DNA from: Tardiphaga sp. | Lineage (GTDB): Bacteria; Pseudomonadota; Alphaproteobacteria; Rhizobiales; Xanthobacteraceae | DNA length: 6,214 nt | Assembly: GCA_028290325.1 (NCBI GenBank) | Contig: JAQGJY010000363.1 | Location: 1 to 6,214, forward strand | Reading direction: 5' to 3' | Shown here: positions 1 to 5,414 of the stretch, piece by piece | Numbering within the stretch: position 1 is the stretch's first letter | Layout of the letters: every line of letters starts with the position of its first letter | Made by a program: the position numbers and the translations under genes | Notes under the pieces: model-generated | What the model was told of the DNA's origin: nothing | The model's database searches: none | What the model saw: the letters and a program-made list of their open reading frames with translations, nothing else

Positions 1-12
1 CGTGTCGCGCGA

Positions 13-1431
13 TCAGTAGCGCGCAACGACCGGGGAGTTGAAGTGGTAGTTGATGCCGGTGCGGAAGACGTGCTGCTGCACCTTGGTCGAGTTCGTGAAT
101 GCCACGCCGTTGGCGACGAAGGTATCGGTCTGGCTGCCGAGATCGACGTAGAGATATTCGCTCTTGCTGGTCCAGTTCGGTCCGAACAGGCCGAGCAGGG
201 TGAACGGCGTTTCGATGCCGGCGCCGACCGCGTAACCGCTCTTGTTGTTCTTGAGCGAGGTCGTGGTGAACGCGCCGAGAACGTTCGTGGTGATGTCGGT
301 TTTGACATTGCCGTAAGCGTAACCGCCGGTGGCATAGAACAGGGTGGAGCCGACCGCGTAACCGAGGCGACCACGCGCCGTTCCGAACCAGGGCAGGCGG
401 GCGTCATAGGCCGCGCCAACCAGAGCGGAGCAGCTCAGCACGCAAGTGTCCTTCTCGCGCTGGCTGGACCCCTGGATGTCGGCTTCGAGACCGAACACGA
501 TGTTGCCGGCCTGCCAGTTGTAACCGGCCTGCACGCCGCCGATGATGCCGTCCCGCGCGAGATTGAAGGTATCGGTCACGCCGCCGACCGTGAGCGAGCT
601 GCGATCACGACCGGCGCCGGAGCCGCCGACGTTGCCGCCGAGATAGAGACCGGCCCAGTTCGCCGCGTCCGGAACGTAGGCGCTGTTGCCGCCAATGCGA
701 TAGTTCAGACCGACGCGGAAGATGTTTTCGCGGATTTCGCTGTTGAGGGCCTGCGGAATACCGAGGTTGGTGAAGGCAAAATCCTTGCTGCCCATGTTCA
801 GGTAGAGATACTCGATCTTGCCGGTCCAATTGCCACCCAGCGCGGCTTCGACGCCGCTGCCGAGCACGTAGCCGGTGCGCATCCCGTTTTCCAGCGGGGT
901 CGCGCCCGTGACGGCGCCGAGGGTCTGGATGACGTCGGTCTTGACGCTGCCGTAAGCGAAACCGCCGGTGAAGTAGCTGAACACCGGACCTTTGCTGAGG
1001 CCGATGCGACCGCGCACGGTGCCGAACCAGTCGAGGCGCTGATTGTAGCTGGTGGTCACGCCACCGATCGAATTCAGCAGGTTGCGGTTGTCGCGCATGT
1101 CGGCGCCCTGGATATCGGCTTCGATACCGAAGACGATCGGGCCGAGACCGAGCAAGGACGCGTTGTTCTGCCAGTTGTAACCGATCTGGCCGCCACCGAC
1201 GAGGCCCTGCGGCTGCGTATAGGTTGTGTCGTTGAAGCCTGCGAAGCCGTGCGTGATGCGGTCGCGACCGAGGCCGAGGCCGACGTTGACGCCGAGATAG
1301 AAGCCGGTCCAGTCGTAAACCGCCAGCATCGGGGCCGGAGCCTTTGTGTAGGGGCGAGCCTGAAGATCAGCGCCATGTGCGCTGGTGATGGCCGTTCCGA
1401 CGAGCAGCGCGCCAGCAAGAATACGTTTCAT
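13..1431 (-). CDS. Outer-membrane beta-barrel protein with two tandem Omp25/Omp31-like domains
   Basis: A 472-residue protein predicted to sit in the outer membrane as a porin-like or structural beta-barrel. Residues 1-20 form a signal peptide (KR, then a hydrophobic run, ending AHG before ADLQARPY). Two similar barrel domains follow, at about 40-248 and 258-465. Matching blocks are DWTGFYLG/NWAGLYLG, GYNWQ...VFGIEADIQG/GYNWQ...VFGLEADIQG, WFGTVRGRIG/WFGTARGRLG, TGGFAYGSVKTD/TGGYAYGNVKTD, EYLYLNMGS/EYLYVDLGS and FRVGLNY/FRTGINY. The end, PVVARY, carries the terminal aromatic residue expected of an outer-membrane barrel. Members of this family usually have one domain of about 200-250 residues, so this one is double length. 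The start at 1431 is chosen because it gives the signal peptide and has GGGG (1438-1441) six bases upstream; in-frame starts at 1443 and 1548 lack a ribosome site and would bury the signal peptide. The only cysteines are a close pair in domain 2. Substrate and function are unknown. Confidence 0.9.
   Translation of the reverse strand: MKRILAGALLVGTAITSAHGADLQARPYTKAPAPMLAVYDWTGFYLGVNVGLGLGRDRITHGFAGFNDTTYTQPQGLVGGGQIGYNWQNNASLLGLGPIVFGIEADIQGADMRDNRNLLNSIGGVTTSYNQRLDWFGTVRGRIGLSKGPVFSYFTGGFAYGSVKTDVIQTLGAVTGATPLENGMRTGYVLGSGVEAALGGNWTGKIEYLYLNMGSKDFAFTNLGIPQALNSEIRENIFRVGLNYRIGGNSAYVPDAANWAGLYLGGNVGGSGAGRDRSSLTVGGVTDTFNLARDGIIGGVQAGYNWQAGNIVFGLEADIQGSSQREKDTCVLSCSALVGAAYDARLPWFGTARGRLGYAVGSTLFYATGGYAYGNVKTDITTNVLGAFTTTSLKNNKSGYAVGAGIETPFTLLGLFGPNWTSKSEYLYVDLGSQTDTFVANGVAFTNSTKVQQHVFRTGINYHFNSPVVARY
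37..660 (-). repeat. Barrel domain copy 2 of the duplicated outer-membrane protein
   Basis: This is the C-terminal copy, from NWAGLYLG to NYHFN. It retains the same ordered blocks as copy 1 and adds two features of its own: a CVLSC cysteine pair (430-444) in a loop, and the chain-terminal aromatic residue that usually acts as the barrel-assembly signal. The link between copies is short (about 9 residues, around SAYVPDAA). Confidence 0.8.
688..1314 (-). repeat. Barrel domain copy 1 of the duplicated outer-membrane protein
   Basis: This is the N-terminal copy of the protein-level duplication, from DWTGFYLG to NYRIGG. It aligns with copy 2 (37-660) at a nearly constant offset of 213-219 residues. 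Loops differ in length and sequence while strand-forming blocks are kept, which indicates an old duplication rather than a recent copying event. Confidence 0.8.
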
Positions 1432-1746
1432 AGTTCGCCCCATTTCGAATTGAACGACGATCCTATTCGGACCGTGAACCACCATCATACCGGATGAATC
1501 CCGCATTAGCTGTGTTCCGACGGCCACAGTGTCGGGGATTTGCGGCACTGCCGCGGCCGGTTTTAAAGGCTTTGTCGGGTTTGGGGCCCTGCCTGCGCTG
1601 CCCTGACGCAGGCGTTGGGACCGGCCGGCCTTGCCCGTCGGGATCGCAGCAGACAGGATGCGGTCCGGCCCGTGCGTCCTCGCGCGGGCTCAAGAAAACG
1701 GGCGACGCGTTTGGCGCGATCTGCCTCCAGGGAAAGAAACCAATCG
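1432..1746. promoter_or_regulatory. Divergent intergenic region between the outer-membrane protein and binding-protein genes
   Basis: This 315-base spacer must hold the promoters of both flanking genes, which diverge. No strong sigma-70 promoter is evident. The best candidate for the minus-strand gene is a -10-like TATGAT (complement of 1484-1489), 52 bases before the ATG, but without a recognisable -35. A perfect 13-base inverted repeat GCGGCA-C-TGCCGC lies at 1542-1554 and a 7-bp stem GCCTGCG/CGCAGGC at 1591-1613; either could be an operator or an untranslated-leader structure. No small gene with a ribosome site was found here. In-frame extension of the plus-strand gene back to 1615 is not supported, because the peptide is arginine-rich and would mask the signal peptide. 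Confidence 0.4.
1729..1736 (+). promoter_or_regulatory. Ribosome binding site of the branched-chain-type binding protein gene
   Basis: AGGGAAAG lies 10 bases before the ATG at 1747. It supports that start over the upstream in-frame start at 1615. A second in-frame ATG at 1753 is 16 bases away, too distant for this site. Confidence 0.5.
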
Positions 1747-2976
1747 ATGCCGATGTGTCACAAATCGCGTCCCACTGGTGTGTTCAGCGCTGTCACCGTG
1801 GTTGTCGCCGCGATGCTCGCCGGCACCGCCGCTCAGGCTCAGAAAAAATACGATCCCGGCGCGACCGATACCGAGATCAAGCTCGGCCAGACCGTGCCGC
1901 ATTCCGGCCCCGGCTCACTCTATGGCGTGGTCGGCCGCGTCGGCGAGGCCTATTTCCAGATGCTGAACGAGAAAGGCGGCATCAACGGCCGCAAGATCAA
2001 ATTTCTGACGATGGACGATTCCTACAGCGCGCCGAAGACCGTCGAGGCGACCCGCCGTCTGGTCGAGCAGGAGGAGGTGCTGGCCTTGTTCGGCTCGCTC
2101 GGCACCGCGCCGCAAACCGCCGTCCACAAATATTTGAACTCCAAGGGCGTGCCGCAATTGCTGCTCAACACGGGCGCGTCGAAATGGAATGACCCGAAGA
2201 ATTTCAAATGGACGATGGCGGGCCTGCCGCTGTATCCGACCGAAGCGCGGATCCTCGCCAAATACGTGCTCGCCAAAAACCCCAACGCGAAGGTCGCGAT
2301 CCTCTATCAGAACGACGATTTCGGCCGCGACTTCCTCGGCCCGTTCAAGGACGAACTGGTTAAGGCCGGCGGCAGCGCGAAAGTCATCGCCGAAGCGACT
2401 TACGACCTGACCGATCCGACGATCGACTCGCAGCTCATCAACCTGTCGAAATCCGGCGCCGACGTGTTCTTCAACATCACCACCGGCAAGGCGACCTCAC
2501 AGTCGATCCGCAAGGTCGTCGAGCTTGGCTGGAAGCCGCTGCATCTGCTGACGGCGGGATCGACCGGGCGCTCGATCCTCAACGCGGCGGGTCTCGAGAA
2601 CGCGATCGGCATCGTGTCGATGCGTTACGCCAAGGAAGTCGGCGTGCCACGCTATGTGAACGATCCGGACGTGATGGCTTTCGAAGAACTGCGCAAGAAG
2701 TATCTGCCGAATGTCGATCCGGACAATACGATCGCCTTTGCCGGTTACGGTCAGGTGGTGGCGATGGCCGAAATCCTGCGGCGCTGCGGTGACGATCTGA
2801 CCCGCGCGAATGTGCTGAAACAGGCGCAGGGCCTTGGCGGATTTCATTCGCCCTACATGATCGACGGCATCACCTACAGCTTCACGCCGGACAACTACAC
2901 GCCGATGAAGACGCTCTATACGTCGGTATTCAACGGCAAGGACTGGGATCTGTCGGACAAGCCGGTCAGCGAATAG
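1747..2976 (+). CDS. ABC transporter substrate-binding protein, branched-chain amino acid (Leu/Ile/Val-binding) family
   Basis: A 409-residue periplasmic binding protein that would capture a small organic solute for an ABC importer of the HAAT type. Residues 1-31 are a signal peptide ending TAAQA before QKKYDPG. The mature part has the two-lobe layout of the Peripla_BP_6 family: LGQTVPHSGPGS near 47-58, the signature NEKGGINGRKI near 74-84, FGSLGTAPQTAV near 115-126, the lobe-crossing region ILYQNDDFGRD near 185-195, and the late FAGYGQVVAMAEILRRCGDDLTR near 331-353. Length is normal. No permease or ATPase gene is adjacent, so it probably works with a transporter encoded elsewhere. The substrate cannot be read from sequence: relatives bind branched-chain amino acids, amides, urea or aromatic acids, and this class is heavily expanded in soil alphaproteobacteria. 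The family call is firm; the ligand is unknown. Confidence 0.93.
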   Translation: MPMCHKSRPTGVFSAVTVVVAAMLAGTAAQAQKKYDPGATDTEIKLGQTVPHSGPGSLYGVVGRVGEAYFQMLNEKGGINGRKIKFLTMDDSYSAPKTVEATRRLVEQEEVLALFGSLGTAPQTAVHKYLNSKGVPQLLLNTGASKWNDPKNFKWTMAGLPLYPTEARILAKYVLAKNPNAKVAILYQNDDFGRDFLGPFKDELVKAGGSAKVIAEATYDLTDPTIDSQLINLSKSGADVFFNITTGKATSQSIRKVVELGWKPLHLLTAGSTGRSILNAAGLENAIGIVSMRYAKEVGVPRYVNDPDVMAFEELRKKYLPNVDPDNTIAFAGYGQVVAMAEILRRCGDDLTRANVLKQAQGLGGFHSPYMIDGITYSFTPDNYTPMKTLYTSVFNGKDWDLSDKPVSE

Positions 2977-2980
2977 ACAC

Positions 2981-3037
2981 CGCCGCAGGCAGATGTTCGG
3001 CACCTTTGCCTGCGGCGCTGTGGCGTCCTCGCCACAG
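2981..3037 (+). terminator. Two adjacent hairpins after the binding-protein gene, possible terminator
   Basis: Four bases after the stop codon an 11-bp perfect stem begins, CGCCGCAGGCA (2981-2991) with TGCCTGCGGCG (3007-3017) and a 15-base loop. It is immediately followed by an 8-bp perfect stem CTGTGGCG (3018-3025) and CGCCACAG (3030-3037) with a TCCT loop. Neither is followed by a run of T, so neither is a classical intrinsic terminator. They may end transcription weakly, protect the 3' end of the upstream mRNA from exonucleases, or act in both ways. Confidence 0.5.
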
Positions 3038-3103
3038 TCGCAACTTATCGGTTCCATTGACGAAATACCGATGGCGCGACCGATTGTCACCACGGTACCA
3101 AAG

Positions 3104-3130
3104 TTCCCGGCTCTCTTTGAGCTCGGGGGA
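3104..3130 (+). promoter_or_regulatory. Ribosome binding site of the SgcJ-like gene, overlapped by a hairpin
   Basis: GGGGGA (3125-3130) lies six bases before the ATG at 3137 and decides that start. CCCGGCTC (3106-3113) can pair with GAGC and CGGG (3119-3127, one bulged T) over a five-base loop. The right arm takes up the first G residues of the ribosome site, and two G-U pairs (3104-3105 with 3128-3129) could cover the rest. The fold could therefore lower translation; this is inference from base pairing only. Confidence 0.45.
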
Positions 3131-3136
3131 AACATT

Positions 3137-3658
3137 ATGATACTTTTTGCCAAATTGCCGACCGTGTTTGCCGGCGCGATTTCACTAGCGCTGCTTGCCG
3201 CGACACCGGCGGCCAAAGCCGACACCATGACCTGCGCCAACATTTCGGAAAAGCAGGTCGAAGGCCTGTTCGACCGCTGGAACGCGTCACTGGATACGCT
3301 TGATCCCGCCAAGGTCACCGCGAACTATGCGAACGACGCGGTATTGCTGCCGACGGTGTCGAACACGCCGCGCACCGACCGCGCGATGATCCAGGATTAC
3401 TTCGTTCACTTTCTCGAAAAGCATCCGCATGGCGAGATCAACAGCCGCTCGGTCAAGATCGGCTGCAACATGGCGTCGGATGTCGGCACCTACACCTTCA
3501 CGCTGGCCGGCAAGCTGCCGGGCGATAAGCAGACCGTCGCCGCGCGCTACAGCTACATTTATGTCTATCGCGACGGCCAGTGGCTGATCGCCCATCACCA
3601 TTCGTCGGCGATGCCGGAAGTGGTGGTCCCTGTCACCGCCTCGGCGACTCCGAAGTAA
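3137..3658 (+). CDS. Exported SgcJ/EcaC-type protein with SnoaL/CaMKII-association-like fold
   Basis: A 173-residue exported protein. Residues 1-28 are a signal peptide (LPTVFAGAISLALLAATPAAKA before DTMTC is split by a hydrophobic core and an AKA cleavage site). The mature chain resembles the NTF2-like superfamily as seen in SgcJ/EcaC and CaMKII association-domain proteins: an early helix FDRWNASLDTLDPAKV near 45-60, the block YANDAVLLPT near 64-73, a central helix DRAMIQDYFVHFL near 81-93, and the closing strands ARYSYIYVYRDGQWLIAHHHSS near 136-157. The HHHSSAMPE ending is typical of this family. The fold often binds small molecules or oligomerises, but no reaction can be assigned, and the oxidoreductase label carried by such proteins in databases is weakly founded. 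Cysteines 33 and 110 could pair after export. It ends at a strong terminator, and a 160-base structured spacer separates it from the gene upstream, so it may be its own unit. Confidence 0.85.
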   Translation: MILFAKLPTVFAGAISLALLAATPAAKADTMTCANISEKQVEGLFDRWNASLDTLDPAKVTANYANDAVLLPTVSNTPRTDRAMIQDYFVHFLEKHPHGEINSRSVKIGCNMASDVGTYTFTLAGKLPGDKQTVAARYSYIYVYRDGQWLIAHHHSSAMPEVVVPVTASATPK

Positions 3659-3679
3659 AGAAATAAAACAGCTTCTCGC

Positions 3680-3718
3680 AACGGCGCGGCCGCGTCCGGC
3701 CGCGCCGTTGATTTTTTT
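3680..3718 (+). terminator. Strong intrinsic terminator, possibly serving both convergent genes
   Basis: A perfect 13-bp stem AACGGCGCGGCCG (3680-3692) and CGGCCGCGCCGTT (3697-3709) with a four-base CGTC loop, followed after GA by seven T (3712-3718). It lies 21 bases beyond the stop of the SgcJ-like gene. Read from the other strand, the same stem starts 15 bases after the lysS stop, has an A-run before it and a T-rich stretch (TGTTTTATTT) about ten bases after it, so weaker termination of lysS is also plausible. Confidence 0.93.
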
Positions 3719-3724
3719 GCTCCG

Positions 3725-5368
3725 CTACGCGCTCCTTGACAGCGCGCTGTCAATCATCGCGATTGCGTTCCGCACGCCATAGACCGCGACGAACGAGCCA
3801 AAGCGCGGGCCTTTTTCCTGGCCCAGCAAGACCTGATACAGCATGTTGAACCAGTCGAGCGAGACCCCCGGCCGACCGTCCTTCGCCAGCTTCTTGTGGT
3901 CGAGGAACGGCTCGCGGCGTCCGATCTCGTAGACCGCGTTCTGGATGTCTTCGGCCGAGGCCTCCGCCGGCAATCGCGCCAGCGCCTCGCGCAGATCCTG
4001 CAGCGCCGCGCGTTCCTGCGCCGTGGGCTCGCGGAACGTCTTTGTCGGCGCGACGAAATCGCGATAGTAGTTGATCGCGTAGCCGACCATGGCATCGAGC
4101 TTCGGATGCGTCTGCGGCGTCACGCCGGGACGATAGCGCCCGATGAATCCCCACAGCGTTTCGGCGTTCTCCGCGTTCGATGACGACACCAGTGTCAGCA
4201 GCAGTTGAAAGGTCACCGGCATGTCGGAGGCCGGCGGCTGCCCGGCATGAATATGCCAGACCGGATTGCCGAGCTGCTGCTTGCCGTCCTGCCGCGCATA
4301 GCCGTCGAGGAATTGCTGATAGTCGTCAACGTTGCGCGGGATCACGTCGAAATACAGCCGCTTCGCCGCCTTCGGCTCGCGATACATAAAGAGCGACAGC
4401 GATTCCGGCGACGCATAGCGCAGCCATTCGTCGATCGTCAGGCCGTTGCCCTTCGACTTGGAAATCTTCTGCCCCTTGTCGTCGAGAAACAGCTCGTAAT
4501 TGAAGCCTTCCGGCGGCGTTCCGCCGAGCGCCGAACAGATCTTGCCGGACAGCTTCACTGAGTCGATCAGATCCTTGCCGGCCATCTCGTAATCGATGCC
4601 GAGCGCGGTCCAGCGCATCGCCCAGTCGGGCTTCCACTGCAGCTTGCAATGGCCGCCGGTGACGGGAAGCGTCAGCGGCTCGCCGGTCTCGGGATCGTTG
4701 TAGGAAATCGTCCCGGCCTTGGCGTCATGCGCGGTGACGGGGACTTGCAGCACCACGCCGGTGCGCGGACAGATCGGCAGGAACGGCGAGTAGCTCGCCG
4801 CGCGTTCCTCGCGCAGCGACGGCAGCATGATCGCCATGACCGCGTCGAAGCGCTCGAGCACGCGCAGCAGCGCCGCGTCGAACTTGCCCGACGTGTAGTA
4901 ATCGGTCGCGCTGGCGAATTCATAATCGAAGCCGAACCTGTCGAGAAACGCCCGCAGCCGCGCATTATTATGCGCACCGAACGACGGATACTCGTTCGAG
5001 AACGGGTCGGGAATCCGGCTCAGCGGCTTGCCGAGATGAGACGCGAGCATCTCCTTGTTCGGCACGTTGTCCGGCACTTTTCGCAAGCCGTCCATGTCGT
5101 CCGAGAACGCGATCAGTCGCGTCTTGATCTTGTCGTCGGTGAGCACACGAAACGCATGGCGCACCATCGTGGTCCGCGCGACCTCGCCGAACGTGCCGAT
5201 ATGCGGCAGGCCGGAGGGTCCGTAGCCGGTCTCGAACAACACTTCGTCCTTCGGCGTTTTCTTCAGGCGGTTGACGATCGCGCGCGCCTGTTCGAACGGC
5301 CAGGCGTTGGCGGTTTCGGCCAGGGTGCGCAGGTCGCCGGCACTGGGAAGAGTGGCTGTATCGGTCAT
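3725..5368 (-). CDS. lysS: Lysine--tRNA ligase, class I
   Basis: A 547-residue cytoplasmic enzyme that joins lysine to tRNA-Lys using ATP. It is the class I form, unrelated in fold to the class II LysRS of most bacteria and known from archaea, spirochaetes and alphaproteobacteria (sometimes named lysK). The class I signatures are both present: PHIGTF (55-60, the HIGH motif) and KISKS (301-305, the KMSKS loop). Between them lie the Rossmann-fold blocks, including FSDDMDGLRKVP (88-99), FGAHNNARLRAFLDRFGFDYEF (about 130-151, conserved helix region) and GGHCKLQWKPDWAMRW (238-253). The C-terminal part is helical, as expected for the anticodon-binding helix cage. Length is normal and no break is seen. 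The start at 5368 has GGAGG (5374-5378) five bases upstream. It lies 46 bases after a solute-binding protein gene on the same strand and is probably cotranscribed with it. Confidence 0.97.
   Translation of the reverse strand: MTDTATLPSAGDLRTLAETANAWPFEQARAIVNRLKKTPKDEVLFETGYGPSGLPHIGTFGEVARTTMVRHAFRVLTDDKIKTRLIAFSDDMDGLRKVPDNVPNKEMLASHLGKPLSRIPDPFSNEYPSFGAHNNARLRAFLDRFGFDYEFASATDYYTSGKFDAALLRVLERFDAVMAIMLPSLREERAASYSPFLPICPRTGVVLQVPVTAHDAKAGTISYNDPETGEPLTLPVTGGHCKLQWKPDWAMRWTALGIDYEMAGKDLIDSVKLSGKICSALGGTPPEGFNYELFLDDKGQKISKSKGNGLTIDEWLRYASPESLSLFMYREPKAAKRLYFDVIPRNVDDYQQFLDGYARQDGKQQLGNPVWHIHAGQPPASDMPVTFQLLLTLVSSSNAENAETLWGFIGRYRPGVTPQTHPKLDAMVGYAINYYRDFVAPTKTFREPTAQERAALQDLREALARLPAEASAEDIQNAVYEIGRREPFLDHKKLAKDGRPGVSLDWFNMLYQVLLGQEKGPRFGSFVAVYGVRNAIAMIDSALSRSA
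3736..3753. repeat. Perfect 18-bp palindrome inside the lysS 3' end
   Basis: TTGACAGCG is followed directly by its complement CGCTGTCAA with no spacer. It covers the codons for the residues around DSALS, 8 bases before the lysS stop codon. As DNA it is a perfect two-fold site of the kind dimeric regulators bind; as RNA it would need to open a central loop. No role is known. Confidence 0.6.
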
Positions 5369-5373
5369 GGAAG

Positions 5374-5378
5374 CCTCC
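5374..5378 (-). promoter_or_regulatory. Ribosome binding site of lysS
   Basis: The minus strand reads GGAGG five bases before the ATG at 5368, a near-ideal site. It confirms the start and shows lysS can be translated independently of the gene upstream. Confidence 0.85.
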
Positions 5379-5382
5379 GGGG

Positions 5383-5410
5383 GCCGCGCGAATGGGTCCT
5401 GTCGCGCGGC
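5383..5410 (-). promoter_or_regulatory. GC-rich hairpin between the binding-protein gene and lysS
   Basis: An 8-bp perfect stem, GCCGCGCG (5383-5390) with CGCGCGGC (5403-5410), encloses a 12-base loop. It begins four bases after the binding-protein stop codon and ends four bases before the lysS ribosome site. There is no T-run, so full termination is unlikely; it may lower read-through or separate the stability of the two parts of the message. Confidence 0.45.
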
Positions 5411-5414
5411 GAAA

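Noticed and set aside
43..1497. A 484-codon open frame on the plus strand opposite the outer-membrane protein gene.
   Set aside because: It is the antisense of a clear gene in GC-rich DNA. The translation is rich in A, E, V and D with no domain or repeat logic of its own, and it has no convincing ribosome site.
1432..1548. Upstream extension of the outer-membrane protein to a start at 1548 or 1443.
   Set aside because: It would place 4-39 residues before a standard signal peptide, and neither start has a ribosome site, while the ATG at 1431 does.
1631..1659. TTGCCC with CAGGAT 17 bases downstream as a promoter for the branched-chain-type binding protein.
   Set aside because: Both hexamers match the consensus at only about half of their positions, as expected by chance in a 300-base spacer.
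1615..1746. Upstream extension of the branched-chain-type binding protein.
   Set aside because: The added peptide is arginine-rich and precedes an evident signal peptide; the ribosome site at 1729-1736 fits the ATG at 1747.
3057..3085. TTGACG as a -35 element for the SgcJ-like gene.
   Set aside because: The -35 match is good, but no hexamer at 16-18 bases downstream resembles a -10 element (at most two of six matches), so a promoter cannot be supported.
2993..3136. Upstream extension of the SgcJ-like protein.
   Set aside because: It would run through the hairpins and hide the signal peptide; GGGGGA at 3125-3130 fits the ATG at 3137.
2497..3318. A 273-codon minus-strand open frame spanning the 3' part of the binding-protein gene and the spacer.
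   Set aside because: It covers two well-supported plus-strand genes and the hairpins between them; its translation looks like low-complexity antisense peptide.
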